Shown here piece after piece: positions 1 to 8,741 of a DNA stretch of 64,000 nt. The notes under the pieces were generated by a model that did no database searches, was not told the DNA's origin, and was given only the letters and a program-made list of their open reading frames with translations. The translations under genes and the position numbers were made by a program. The number at the start of each line of letters is the position of its first letter. The stretch's first letter is position 1. This DNA comes from FEN-1219 sp036563665 (lineage in GTDB: Bacteria > Pseudomonadota > Gammaproteobacteria > Steroidobacterales > Rariloculaceae): NCBI GenBank assembly GCA_036563665.1, contig DATCLY010000029.1:1-64000 (forward strand), in the 5' to 3' direction.

Positions 1-203
1 CCGACTCGCACGATCAGATCGATCTGTTCGGTAGCTGGACGTTCGGCGAGCGCTTGCAGCTGCGCGGCGGCATCGACAACCTGCTGGATGCGGATCCGGA
101 ATGGGTGGGAGCCACCGCCACGGATAGGAACATCGGCACCACGCTCCCGATTTACGATCAGTTCGGGCGCCGTATTTTCCTCGGGCTGCAGCTCGCGCTA
201 TAG
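1..203 (+). CDS. TonB-dependent receptor, C-terminal fragment (5' end outside window)
   Basis: The frame open from base 3 encodes 66 residues ending at TAG 201-203. It has the usual end of a TonB-dependent outer-membrane receptor: LQLRGGIDNLLDADPEW, then a YDQFGRRIFLGLQLAL strand. The RGGIDNLLD turn and a YD..GR..F-G-aromatic/hydrophobic last beta-strand are hallmarks of the 22-strand barrel C-terminus recognised by the BAM complex, although here the last residue is Leu rather than the more common Phe. The substrate cannot be told from this piece. The protein would lie in the outer membrane and import a ligand using TonB/ExbBD energy. The start and plug domain are to the left of the window. 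Confidence 0.85.
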   Translation, partial: DSHDQIDLFGSWTFGERLQLRGGIDNLLDADPEWVGATATDRNIGTTLPIYDQFGRRIFLGLQLAL

Positions 204-257
204 GGAGCGCCGACGCAAGCCGAACGGGCCGCGGCCCACGGCGCGCGGAAACTACGT

Positions 258-698
258 ATGGCGGTCGCGGGCCCTGCGGCCCGAGCATGTGCGGTCATGT
301 CCGACGACGCCATCGACCTCGATCGCACGGGCGCGGGCCTGCAACGCCTGGTATGCGTCCGCGAGAAGCGCGGCACGGTCCTTTGTCCCGGCCGCTGCGC
401 GTGCATCGACATCCCGGGCGACCCGGAGCCGCACCGCTTCCTGTCGGCGGAGCCGCTGCCGGGGGGCGCGTCCCTCGCGGCGGCGCGCGAGCAACGTCTC
501 GCGTGGAGCACGAAGGTTGACTTCTGCGCCAGGAACTTGCCGTTGACCTCGCTCGCCGCGTTTCTCGACCGCGCGTTCCCCGGCCAGGTGTTCCTGCCCG
601 GCGGCAAGGTGCACAGCAGCGTCACGGCCGAGCACGACGGCGTGACATTGGCAGAGCTCGCCGCGGCGTGCGGGCTGGTCACGACGGCTTCCGGCTGA
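258..698 (+). CDS. Small protein with an STN-like (secretin/TonB N-terminal) segment
   Basis: 146 codons from the first ATG; an in-frame ATG at 297 (MSDDAIDL) is an alternative start and neither has a strong ribosome site. The C-terminal 60 residues, from about VDFCARNLPLTSLAAFLD to the end, follow the STN pattern: a hydrophobic strand, N-x-P-L, a helix with a small-residue turn, two short strands and a final helix with a leucine-rich end. STN domains normally begin FecA-type receptors or secretins; here one stands alone, 55 bases downstream of a TonB receptor gene and on the same strand. The N-terminal half is cysteine-rich (CVREKRGTVLCPGRCACID) and unassigned. No clear signal peptide is visible. 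The STN assignment is by eye only. Confidence 0.5.
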   Translation: MAVAGPAARACAVMSDDAIDLDRTGAGLQRLVCVREKRGTVLCPGRCACIDIPGDPEPHRFLSAEPLPGGASLAAAREQRLAWSTKVDFCARNLPLTSLAAFLDRAFPGQVFLPGGKVHSSVTAEHDGVTLAELAAACGLVTTASG

Positions 699-725
699 GG
701 CACGGCGGCGGGCGCGGGGTCTCCG

Positions 726-794
726 GTGGGAGCGCCTTTCGAGGCGCGAGCGCTTCTCTTCGAGTGAAGATCGCGGCTCGAAAGCCGCTCCCAC
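726..794. repeat. REP doublet (inverted pair)
   Basis: Two REP units face each other: GTGGGAGCGCCTTTCGAGGCGCGA at the left and the reverse form TCGCGGCTCGAAAGCCGCTCCCAC at the right, with a short spacer. Each unit can fold alone and the two can pair together. It sits between two convergent genes (STN-like and PQQ dehydrogenase) and fills most of the gap. It belongs to the same family as the copies near 14.6, 21.5, 24.6, 27.8, 28.5 and 46.2 kb. Confidence 0.85.
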
Positions 795-861
795 CTGGCC
801 GCCGAACGAAGCCGTGTAGCGACTGTCCAGCCGCGACTCTTCGTCCGCCGACGTGGAGCCG

Positions 862-2928
862 TCAGCGGCGCGGCAAGCGCAGCGCGATCAGCTCGCCCGG
901 GTATCCCGGCCCGCTCACGGCCACGACGATGTACTGCGCCCCTTCGTGCATGTACGTCATGGGCGATCCGGTCTGGGGTGCCGGCAGCCGCACCGCGCCG
1001 ACCTCGCGTCCGGTGGCCTTGTCGTAGGCGCGCAGCATCGCGCCCCGCGTGCCGTCCGGCTGCGTGGTGAACAGCGGCTCGCCCGCGATCAGCAGCGTGC
1101 GCGTCACCAGCGTGCCCGGCGAGCCCGGCTGCCCCGTGCGCGGGATGTCCAGGCCCTGCAGCAGCGGGTGCTCGCGGATGTTGTCCGGCGTCTCGCCGTG
1201 CGCGATCTGCCAGAGGATCTCGCCGCGGTTCATGTCGATGGCGCTGATCCTGCCGTAAGGCGGCTTCAGCAAGGGCAGCCCCTGCACGGCCAGCGCGAGG
1301 CGGGGCGGACCGCGCTCCGGATCGGGCGGCGGCGCCCGCCACTCGCCGCGGAACTCCGAGCGCGCGCCGCCGACGCCCGAGCCCGAGCCGCCCGTGGTGC
1401 GCGGACCGGTCACGGCGTTGCCTTGCACGTACGCCATGTCCGACTGCCCGGGGAACGGCGGCACGAGGCCAACGCTCACGACGGACGTCTGCGAAGCGAC
1501 ATAGAGAATGTTCGTCTCCGGGTCGAACGAGCCGCCCTGCCAGTTCGTGCCGCCGTTCTGGCTCGGCGCCATGAGCGTGCCCAGCGGCCCCTCGATCGTG
1601 CTCACGACCGGCGCCGTGAAGAGCGGCCCCGCCTTGTGCCACGACACCACCTCGAGCGCTTCGGCGCGAAGCTCCGGCGTGAAGTCGATCAGCACCTCCT
1701 CGGTCACGCCCTGCACGTCGTATGCGGGCGGCTTCGTGGGGAAGGGCTGCGTGGGCGAGTACCACTCGCCGGGTACGTCGCCTCGCGGCACGGGCCGTTC
1801 CTCGATGGGCCATACCGGCTCGCCGGTCACGCGATCGAACACGTAGAGAAAGGCCTGCTTGGTCGGCTGCGCCACGGCTTTGATGGGCCGGCCGTCCACG
1901 ACGATGTCGATCAGGATCGGCGCGCAAGGGATGTCGTGGTCCCAGATCCCGTGATGCACGAGCTGGTAGTGCCACTTCCGCTCACCGGTGTGCAGGTCCA
2001 CGGCGAGCAGCGTCTCCGCGAACAGGTTGTCGCCGGGGCGGTTGGCGCCGTAGTAGTCGCCCGTGGCGGCCTCGACGGGCAGGTACACCATCTCGAGCTC
2101 CTCGTCCACGGAGATCTGTGCCCAGACGCCCGTGTTGCCGGTGTACTCGGCGGACCCGGCGAGCCAGGTCTCGGTGCCGAATTCGCCCGGCTGCGGGACG
2201 GTGTGGAAGATCCACAGCCGCTCGCCCGTGCGCACGTCGTAGCCGCGCACGTAGCCCTTCACGGCGCGGGCGCTCCTCGGGTTGGCGCCCGTGGGGTGCG
2301 CCGCGCCCACGATGACGACGTCCTTGGCGACGATCGGCGTCGCGTGGAGGCCGATCTCGGGGCTCAGCGGATCGATGTATTGATCCGCTTCCTGCTTGAG
2401 ATCCACGATGCCGTCGCGGCCGAAGGTCGGGATGCGCCGGCCCGTGCGTGCATCGAGCGCGATGAGCCGATAGCCGGGCGTGACGTAGAGGATGCGTTCG
2501 TCCTCGCCGTCCGGGCTTCGCCAGTACGCGAGCCCGCGGCCGGACAATTGCCGCGGCGCCACCCGCCCGCGCTCACCTTCGTCCAGCCGATGCATCCAAA
2601 GGAGCTCGCCGTTTCCCGCATCGAGCGCCACGACGGCACGCCGGGAGCCTGCGGTGGAATACACCACGCCGCCGACCATGAGCGGCGTCGATTGGAAGTT
2701 GTACTCGGGGGCGGGTCCCAGGTTGGACGTGTCGAAGCGCCACGCGACCTCGAGCCGCCCGAAGTTCGTGGCATCGATCTGGTCGAGCGGGGCGTAGCGC
2801 GTGTGGCCGAGGTCGCCGCCGTACGTGGGCCACTCGCCGTTCGGCGCACCGCGCTGCCCGAGCGCGGCGGGCGCCATGCCGGCGAGCGACGCGCCGGCGA
2901 TCGCAACGAGCACTGCATGCGGTCTCAT
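862..2928 (-). CDS. PQQ-dependent dehydrogenase (quinoprotein, no cytochrome domain)
   Basis: 688 residues beginning with a signal peptide (MRPHAVLVAIAGASLAG...ALGQ), so it is periplasmic. The rest is an eight-bladed quinoprotein propeller: repeated tryptophan-docking motifs such as ALDAGNGELLWMHRL, YDVRTGERLWIFHTV, VDLHTGERKWHYQLV and IDMNRGEILWQIAH. The segment GANRPGDNLFAETLLAVDL matches the region carrying the catalytic aspartate in quinoprotein alcohol and glucose dehydrogenases. There is no CxxCH motif, so electrons must pass to a separate acceptor, unlike the gene at 14627. It is closer to the membrane-glucose-dehydrogenase-like soluble group than to methanol dehydrogenase. The substrate is unknown. 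Transcribed divergently from the amidase at 3036. Confidence 0.9.
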   Translation of the reverse strand: MRPHAVLVAIAGASLAGMAPAALGQRGAPNGEWPTYGGDLGHTRYAPLDQIDATNFGRLEVAWRFDTSNLGPAPEYNFQSTPLMVGGVVYSTAGSRRAVVALDAGNGELLWMHRLDEGERGRVAPRQLSGRGLAYWRSPDGEDERILYVTPGYRLIALDARTGRRIPTFGRDGIVDLKQEADQYIDPLSPEIGLHATPIVAKDVVIVGAAHPTGANPRSARAVKGYVRGYDVRTGERLWIFHTVPQPGEFGTETWLAGSAEYTGNTGVWAQISVDEELEMVYLPVEAATGDYYGANRPGDNLFAETLLAVDLHTGERKWHYQLVHHGIWDHDIPCAPILIDIVVDGRPIKAVAQPTKQAFLYVFDRVTGEPVWPIEERPVPRGDVPGEWYSPTQPFPTKPPAYDVQGVTEEVLIDFTPELRAEALEVVSWHKAGPLFTAPVVSTIEGPLGTLMAPSQNGGTNWQGGSFDPETNILYVASQTSVVSVGLVPPFPGQSDMAYVQGNAVTGPRTTGGSGSGVGGARSEFRGEWRAPPPDPERGPPRLALAVQGLPLLKPPYGRISAIDMNRGEILWQIAHGETPDNIREHPLLQGLDIPRTGQPGSPGTLVTRTLLIAGEPLFTTQPDGTRGAMLRAYDKATGREVGAVRLPAPQTGSPMTYMHEGAQYIVVAVSGPGYPGELIALRLPRR

Positions 2929-3035
2929 GAGAAGTCCCCGGGTGACGAGCGCGAGTATAGACCGGCTCGGCGCTCGCGGGCGCCGCCCCGCGCCGCGCGC
3001 TAGACTGCGGCCGACGCCGATCGTAGGAGGGAGCT

Positions 3036-4328
3036 TTGGCGGAACGCTCGATCGACATCGCGGGACTCTGCGCGACCGAGCTGGCGGCGCGGCTTCGCGC
3101 TCGCGAGCTGCGCGCGCTCGACGTCGCGGAGCGTTACCTCGATCGCATCCGCGAGCGCGAGCCGTCGATCCACGCCTGGGCCTGCATCGAGCCGGATCGC
3201 GTGCGCGAGCGGGCGCGCGCGCTCGATGCCGGGCCGATCGCGGGACCGCTGCACGGCGTGCCGCTCGGCGTGAAGGACATCATCGATACCGCGGACTTGC
3301 CCACCGCCTACGGCTCGCCGATCTACGCCGGCCATCGTCCGGCGGCCGACGCCGCCTGCGTGGCGGCGGCGCGGCGCGCGGGCGCGGTCGTGCTCGGCAA
3401 GACGGTGACCACCGAGTTCGCGTTCCTCGCGCCCGCCGCCACCGTGAACCCGCACGACTTCGCCCATACGCCGGGCGGCTCCTCGAGCGGCTCGGCGGCC
3501 GCCGTCGCGGACGGCATGGTGCCGCTCGCGTTCGGCACGCAGACGGGCGGCTCGATCATCCGGCCCGCGAGCTTCTGCGGCGTGGTCGGCTACAAGCCGA
3601 CCTTCGGGACGCTGCCGCGCGAAGGCGTGAAGATGTTCGCCGACAGTCTCGACACCGTCGGCGTGCTCGCGCGCACGGTGGCCGACGCGGGCCTGCTCGT
3701 GGGCGCGCTCGCGAGCCGCGGCGATCTCGTGAGTCTGCCTGGCATCGAGGCTCCGCCGCGAATCGGCGCGTGCCGCACGCACGATTGGACGGCGCTCAGC
3801 CCGGAGATGCAGGAGCGGCTCGAGCAGGCGGCCGAGACGCTCGCCCGCGCGGGCGCGCGCGTCGAATGGATCGAGCTGCCGGGCGACTTCGCCGGCCTCG
3901 GCGACGCGCACGCGGCCATCCAGGCGTTCGAGGCGGTGCGCAACCTCGCTCGCGAGCGGCGCGAGCACGCCGAACGGCTCAGCGCGCTGCTTCGCCGGCA
4001 GCTCGAGGAGGGGGACGCCGTCACGCCGGAGCGTTACGCGCGTGCGCAGTCGCTCGCGGCCGCGTGCCGTGCTCAGTTGCCGTCCGTGTTCGGGGACTGC
4101 GATGTGCTGCTCGCCGCGAGCGCCACGGGCGAAGCGCCGCGCGGGCTCGCGTCGACCGGCAGCCCGATCATGAACCGCGTGTGGACGCTGCTGCACGTGC
4201 CGTGCGTCGGCGTGCCGGCCGGCACGGGCCCGAGCGGGCTGCCGCTCGGCCTGCAGGTGATCGGCCGCGAAGGGGACGACGCGCGCACGCTCGCCTGCGC
4301 CGCGTGGATTCACTGCCGGCTCGGATAG
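3036..4328 (+). CDS. Amidase (amidase-signature family)
   Basis: 430 residues from a TTG start preceded by AGGAGGGAG at 3025-3033. It has the amidase-signature core with all three catalytic residues: Lys80 in GVPLGVKDIID, the cis-serine in HTPGGSSSGSAAAV (about 149-150) and the nucleophile Ser173 in TQTGGSIIRP. It hydrolyses amide bonds to a carboxylate and ammonia; relatives include indoleacetamide hydrolase, Asp/Glu-tRNA amidotransferase GatA and aryl-acyl amidases. The length is slightly short of GatA and no GatB/GatC neighbours are present, so a catabolic amidase is more likely. No signal peptide, so cytoplasmic. It ends six bases from the convergent aminotransferase gene. Confidence 0.9.
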   Translation: MAERSIDIAGLCATELAARLRARELRALDVAERYLDRIREREPSIHAWACIEPDRVRERARALDAGPIAGPLHGVPLGVKDIIDTADLPTAYGSPIYAGHRPAADAACVAAARRAGAVVLGKTVTTEFAFLAPAATVNPHDFAHTPGGSSSGSAAAVADGMVPLAFGTQTGGSIIRPASFCGVVGYKPTFGTLPREGVKMFADSLDTVGVLARTVADAGLLVGALASRGDLVSLPGIEAPPRIGACRTHDWTALSPEMQERLEQAAETLARAGARVEWIELPGDFAGLGDAHAAIQAFEAVRNLARERREHAERLSALLRRQLEEGDAVTPERYARAQSLAAACRAQLPSVFGDCDVLLAASATGEAPRGLASTGSPIMNRVWTLLHVPCVGVPAGTGPSGLPLGLQVIGREGDDARTLACAAWIHCRLG

Positions 4329-4334
4329 CCGCTC

Positions 4335-5516
4335 CTACAGCGAGGTGGCGCGTCGGCGGGCGCCCGGCACGGCGGCGCGCACTGCGGCGATCACGTCGTT
4401 GACGTCGTCGTCCGTGAGCGCGGCGGACAGCGGGATGCTCGCGGTCTGGCGGCCGATCCGTAGCGCGTTCGGGTAGTTCTCGGGGCGCCAACCGAACCGG
4501 CGCTGGTAGTACGGGTGCTCCGGCACGCTCACGTAGTGCACGCCCACGCCCACGTTCTGCCGCTGCATGGCCGTGAGGAACTCGTCGCGCGAGACGCCCG
4601 CCGCAGCCTCGTCGATCAGCAGCGTGTAGAGGTGCAAGGCGTGGCGCGAGCGCTCGTCGAGCGGCGCCGGGCGGACGAGCGGCAAGTCCGCGAACGCGCG
4701 CTCGTAGGTGCGCCAGATCTCGAGCCGGCGGCGCCAGCTCGCCTCCACGCGGGCGAGCTGATGAATGCCGAGCGCGGCCTGCAGGTCCGTCATGTTGTAC
4801 TTGAAGCCGCATTCGGTGATCTCGTAGTGCCGGTAGCCATCGGCGCCGAAGCGCTTCCAGGCGTCGCGGCTCATGCCGTGCAGCGCGAGCGTGCGGATCC
4901 GCGCCGCGTGCTCCGGGCGGCGCGCGATGACCGTCCCGCCCTCGCCGGTGACCACGTTCTTGGTGACGTAGAAGCTGAAGCAGCCGAAGTCGCCGATCGT
5001 GCCGGAGGGCTGCCCGCGCCATGTCGTCTCGATGGCGTGCGCGCAGTCCTCGATCACGGCGAGATCGTGCGCGCGGGCAATGCGCATGATCGCGTCCATG
5101 TCGCAGGCGCGGCCGGCGAAATGCACGGGCACGATGGCGCGCGTGCGCGGCCCCACGCGCTCGGCCACGGCGCTCGGCGAGAGGTTCATCGTCACGGGAT
5201 CCACGTCCGCCAGCACCGGCGTCGCGCCGGCGTGCACGATGGCGTTCACGGTGGCGCAGAACGTGAGCGGCGTCGTGATCACCTCGTCACCCGCGCCGAC
5301 GCCGGCGGCGATCAGGCTCAAGTGCAGCGCCGCCGTGCAGGAAGCGACGGCGCAGGTCTGGGCGGAGTCCGCGCCCTTGAACGCCGCGAAGGCCTGCTCG
5401 AAAGCCTGCACCCGGGGCCCCGTGCCGAGCCACCCGGACTCGAGCACGCGCGCCACCTCGTCCATCTCCGCCCGCTCGATGCGCGGCGCGCCGAACACCA
5501 GGAATCGGTCTCTCAC
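4335..5516 (-). CDS. DegT/DnrJ/EryC1 family sugar aminotransferase (PLP)
   Basis: 393 residues from a GTG start that overlaps the stop of rmlA by four bases, which is why the longer upstream extension is rejected. Fold-type I PLP enzyme: Asp157 in VIEDCAHAI should pair with the pyridine nitrogen, and Lys186 in FYVTKNVVTGEGG is the Schiff-base lysine. The family transfers an amino group from glutamate to nucleotide-linked keto-sugars. As last gene of the operon GT-rmlB-rmlA-aminotransferase, with no rmlC/rmlD and no 3,4-ketoisomerase, the likely substrate is dTDP-4-keto-6-deoxyglucose, giving a dTDP-4-amino-4,6-dideoxyhexose (as VioA or WecE do). That substrate is inferred from context only. 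Confidence 0.88.
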   Translation of the reverse strand: MRDRFLVFGAPRIERAEMDEVARVLESGWLGTGPRVQAFEQAFAAFKGADSAQTCAVASCTAALHLSLIAAGVGAGDEVITTPLTFCATVNAIVHAGATPVLADVDPVTMNLSPSAVAERVGPRTRAIVPVHFAGRACDMDAIMRIARAHDLAVIEDCAHAIETTWRGQPSGTIGDFGCFSFYVTKNVVTGEGGTVIARRPEHAARIRTLALHGMSRDAWKRFGADGYRHYEITECGFKYNMTDLQAALGIHQLARVEASWRRRLEIWRTYERAFADLPLVRPAPLDERSRHALHLYTLLIDEAAAGVSRDEFLTAMQRQNVGVGVHYVSVPEHPYYQRRFGWRPENYPNALRIGRQTASIPLSAALTDDDVNDVIAAVRAAVPGARRRATSL

Positions 5517-6406
5517 GTGGCGATGTACTTCTTGTCGGGTTGCACGAGCCGTCTGAGATAGGCGCCGTATTCCGATGCGCCGAGGAGCTCGGCTCGCCGA
5601 TAGAGCGCTTCCCCGTCGATGAAGCCGAGCCGATAGGCGATTTCCTCCGGGCACGCCACCTTCAAGCCTTGCCGCCGCTCCATGATGGCGACGAAGTTGC
5701 TCGCCTCGAGCAGCGACTCGTGGGTGCCGGTGTCGAGCCAGGCGATGCCGCGGCCCAGCACCTCGACGTGCAGCAGCTCTCGCTGCAGGTACCACGCGTT
5801 CAAGTCCGTGATCTCGAGCTCGCCGCGGGCGGACGGCTCGAGATCCTGCGCGATCGCGCACACGTTCTCGTCGTAGAAGTACAGACCCGTCACGGCGTAG
5901 GAGGACTTCGGCGTCGCGGGCTTCTCCTCCAACGTCACCGGCCGGCCGTCCGCCGAGAGCTCCACGACGCCGTAGCGCTCGGGGTCCGTGACGTAATAGG
6001 CGAAGATGGTGGCACCGCTCTCCCGCTCGGCGGCCGAGCGCAGCAGCGGCCCGAGACCGTCGCCGTGAAACACGTTGTCGCCGAGCACGAGGGCCACGGG
6101 CTCGCCGCGGATGAAGGGCTTGCCGATCAGGAAGGCCTCCGGCAGCCCGCGGGGCGCCTGCTGGAAAGCGTACTGGATGTCGATGCCCCATTGGGAGCCG
6201 TCGCCCAGGGCGCGGTGGAACAGCGGGCCTTCCTCGGGCCGCGTGATGACGAGGATGTTGCGGATCCCCGCGAGCATCAGCGTGGCGAGCGGATAGTAGA
6301 CCATCGGCTTGTCGAACACGGGCAGGAGCTGCTTGCTCACCGTGTGCGTGGCCGGGTAGAGGCGCGTGCTGTTGCCGCCGGCGAGCAGGATGCCGCGCTC
6401 GATCAC
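5513..6406 (-). CDS. rfbA: Glucose-1-phosphate thymidylyltransferase
   Basis: 297 residues from GTG, overlapping the rmlB stop by four bases; the length is the normal one for RmlA. It joins glucose-1-phosphate and dTTP into dTDP-glucose, the first step of deoxysugar synthesis. Motifs: GILLAGGNSTRLYPAT with the following VSKQLLPVFDKPMVYYPL (Lys25 region binds phosphates), VALVLGDNVFHG with the metal-binding aspartate, and VTLEEKPATPKSSYAVTGLYFYD. The nucleotide loop reads GGNSTRL instead of the commoner GGSGTRL, an unusual but probably tolerated change. Cytoplasmic. Middle of a translationally coupled operon. Confidence 0.95.
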   Translation of the reverse strand: MIERGILLAGGNSTRLYPATHTVSKQLLPVFDKPMVYYPLATLMLAGIRNILVITRPEEGPLFHRALGDGSQWGIDIQYAFQQAPRGLPEAFLIGKPFIRGEPVALVLGDNVFHGDGLGPLLRSAAERESGATIFAYYVTDPERYGVVELSADGRPVTLEEKPATPKSSYAVTGLYFYDENVCAIAQDLEPSARGELEITDLNAWYLQRELLHVEVLGRGIAWLDTGTHESLLEASNFVAIMERRQGLKVACPEEIAYRLGFIDGEALYRRAELLGASEYGAYLRRLVQPDKKYIAT

Positions 6407-7500
6407 CGCGCGATCCCCAGACGGCGCCCGTCGTAACGGGTGGAGGCGAGCGCGGACCAGCGGCGGTTCGCGAGATACCAGTCCACCGTGCGGGCGAGGC
6501 CGCTCTCGAACGTCTCGAGCGGCTGCCAACCGAGCTCCCGCGCGATCTTGCGCGCGTCCACGGCGTAGCGGCGGTCGTGCCCCGGGCGATCCGGCACGAA
6601 GGTGATCTGCCGGCGGTAGCTCGCGCCGTCGGCGCGGGGCGCGCGCGCGTCCAGCAGATCGCACACGGCGCGCACGACGTCGATGTTGCGCCAGCGCTCG
6701 CCGCCGCCGATGTTGTAGCGCTCGCCGGGAACGCCGCTCGCGAGCACGAGCGCGAGCGCCCGGCAGTGATCGTCCACGTACAGCCAGTCCCGCACGTGAC
6801 CGCCATCGCCGTAGACGGGCAGCGGCTTGCCGGCGAGCGCAGACAGGATCGTGAGCGGGATGAGCTTCTCCGGAAACTGTCTCGGCCCGTAGTTGTTGGA
6901 GCAGCTCGTGAGCAGCACCGGCAGCCCGTACGTGGTATGCCAGGCGCGCACGAGGTGATCGGCGGCCGCCTTGCTGGCCGAATAGGGCGAGCTCGGACGA
7001 TACGGCGACGCCTCCGTGAAGTACCCCTCGGTCACCGGTCCGTACACCTCGTCCGTCGACACATGGTGGAAGCGGAAACGCGAGCGTCGCCGGGCGTCGA
7101 GCGTGCGCCAGTAGTCGAGCGTCACGTCGAGCACGGTGTATGTGCCCACCACGTTGGTCGTGATGAACGGCGCCGGCGCGTCGATCGAGCGGTCGACGTG
7201 CGACTCGGCCGCGAGGTGCACCACGGCCTGCGGGCGAAACTCCTGGAAGAGGCGCGCGACGGCGGGCCGGTCGCATATGTCCACGCGCGCGAACGCGAAG
7301 CGCGGGTCGCCTGCGAGCTCGTCGAGCACCGTCGGGTCGCTCGCGTACGTGAGCTTGTCCACGCAGAGCACACGTTCGACGCCCGCGGAGAGCAAGTGCC
7401 GGATCAGCGCCGAGCCGATGAAGCCCGCGCCGCCGGTCACGAGCACGCTGGCGTGGGGCAGGGCCGTCACGGCCGCGGCGTTCTTAGCCCTGCGGCGCAT
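6403..7500 (-). CDS. rfbB: dTDP-glucose 4,6-dehydratase
   Basis: 365 residues. Extended short-chain dehydrogenase fold: the NAD motif GGAGFIG lies at residues 23-29, the catalytic STDE at 148-151 (Asp150 and Glu151 take part in water elimination), and the YxxxK pair is Tyr173/Lys177 in SPYSASKAAAD. It converts dTDP-glucose into dTDP-4-keto-6-deoxyglucose, the branch point for rhamnose and amino sugars. The start overlaps the end of the upstream glycosyltransferase by 17 bases and its stop overlaps rmlA by four, so the genes are co-translated. RmlC and RmlD are absent here, so dTDP-rhamnose is not the obvious product. Confidence 0.95.
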   Translation of the reverse strand: MRRRAKNAAAVTALPHASVLVTGGAGFIGSALIRHLLSAGVERVLCVDKLTYASDPTVLDELAGDPRFAFARVDICDRPAVARLFQEFRPQAVVHLAAESHVDRSIDAPAPFITTNVVGTYTVLDVTLDYWRTLDARRRSRFRFHHVSTDEVYGPVTEGYFTEASPYRPSSPYSASKAAADHLVRAWHTTYGLPVLLTSCSNNYGPRQFPEKLIPLTILSALAGKPLPVYGDGGHVRDWLYVDDHCRALALVLASGVPGERYNIGGGERWRNIDVVRAVCDLLDARAPRADGASYRRQITFVPDRPGHDRRYAVDARKIARELGWQPLETFESGLARTVDWYLANRRWSALASTRYDGRRLGIAR

Positions 7501-8656
7501 CGTCCAGCACCGCGCCGTTCGCGTGGGCGCCGTCCCGCTCGACGACGCGCCGCAGCGCGGCCAGCGTGTCGCGGGCCGTCGCTTCCCAGCTGAAGTCCGC
7601 GGCGCGCCGCAGGCTCGCGGCCGACAGTCCCGCGCGCACCTCCGCGCTCGTGAGCACCGCGAGGAGCTTGTCCGCCAGGTCCGCCTCGTCGAGCGCGCGT
7701 GCGCGCAGCGCGGCCCCCGCCGCCACGTCGGCGCTGCCGCCCGCGTCGGCCACCACGAGCGGCCGTCCGCACGCCATCGCCTGCAGCACCGTGTTCGGGC
7801 ACCCCTCGTACACGCACGGGTTCACGACGGCGTCGGCCAGGTTGTAGAGGAGCGGCAGGCGCTCGAACGGCACGAACGGAATGAAGCGCACGCGGCGAAA
7901 ATCGGCGCCTCGGCCCTCCACGTGCTCGAGATGCTCCCGCACGCGATGCCCCGCGAACACGAGCTCCGCGTCCACGCGGTCGCGAATGCGGAGAAACGCG
8001 CGATAGGCCACCTCGGGGCTCTTGCCGGGGAAGAACAGGTCGTCGCGGTTCCCGTGCAGCACCCGGGTCGGCACGAGCGCGAACCGCGCGGGCAGGTCGA
8101 GCTCGCGGCGGAAGGCCTCGAGCGCATCCGCGTCCGCGACGGGCGCGAAGCGCGCGTCGGGTGCCGAGTACGCCACCGTCGCATGCGCGATCGGCAGCTT
8201 CAGCACGCGACGGTTCTCCTCGAGGATGAAGCGTGAGTTCGGGAAGACGTGAGCGCAGCGCCGGATCGAGATCGGGATCATGATCCGCTGGTACCAGCGA
8301 TCGAGCGTCGAGTACTCGTGCGGCCGCGTGAACCACGACGGCTCCTGCAGGCCCATGGTGACCGGGCAGTGGCTCACGAGCGGCACGAAGAACTTCGGGT
8401 CGAAGATCACGTCCGCGCGCTCCAGCCAGGCCCGATAAGGCACGTGCACCTGGTCCCAGAACAGCGCGGAGCGGGACTCGACGAGGATTTCCCGCACGTT
8501 GCTGTGGTCCGCGAAGCGCCCGAGCCATTTGCGCGTGCGATATAAAAGCACGAAGGAGACGGTGCTGTCCCGCACCATGGCTTCCACCCAGGATTCGGTG
8601 AGCGTGCGGAAGCCCGTGTCGCGGTCCATCGCGCGCATCATGACTGCGACTTTCAT
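7484..8656 (-). CDS. Glycosyltransferase, GT4-like (GT-B)
   Basis: 390 residues from the ATG at 8656 (MKVAVMMRAMDRDTGF), with GAGGGG just upstream. A GT-B retaining transferase: the C-terminal domain contains FVPFERLPLLYNLADAVVNPCVYEGCPNTVLQAMACGRPLVVADAGG. In the usual EX7E motif the second glutamate is glutamine here (E-GCPNTVL-Q). The N-terminal part (LFWDQVHVPYRAWLERADVIFDPKFFVPL) closely resembles that of the glycosyltransferase at 59026, so the two are paralogues. First gene of the glycan operon with rmlB, rmlA and the aminotransferase; it probably adds one sugar to a surface polysaccharide or lipid-linked oligosaccharide. The operon is preceded by a sigma-54 promoter at 8742-8757. Confidence 0.88.
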   Translation of the reverse strand: MKVAVMMRAMDRDTGFRTLTESWVEAMVRDSTVSFVLLYRTRKWLGRFADHSNVREILVESRSALFWDQVHVPYRAWLERADVIFDPKFFVPLVSHCPVTMGLQEPSWFTRPHEYSTLDRWYQRIMIPISIRRCAHVFPNSRFILEENRRVLKLPIAHATVAYSAPDARFAPVADADALEAFRRELDLPARFALVPTRVLHGNRDDLFFPGKSPEVAYRAFLRIRDRVDAELVFAGHRVREHLEHVEGRGADFRRVRFIPFVPFERLPLLYNLADAVVNPCVYEGCPNTVLQAMACGRPLVVADAGGSADVAAGAALRARALDEADLADKLLAVLTSAEVRAGLSAASLRRAADFSWEATARDTLAALRRVVERDGAHANGAVLDDAPQG

Positions 8657-8741
8657 GTGCCCCTCGGAAGGCCGGTTCTTCGTCGTTGTCCCTGGCGCTC
8701 GAGACGCCGGCCTTGGCATGCCCTCGCCCGCGCTCTGACGG

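Noticed and set aside
4318..4334. REP-like half site CCGCTCCTAC after the amidase
   Set aside because: Only ten bases match and no partner arm is nearby.
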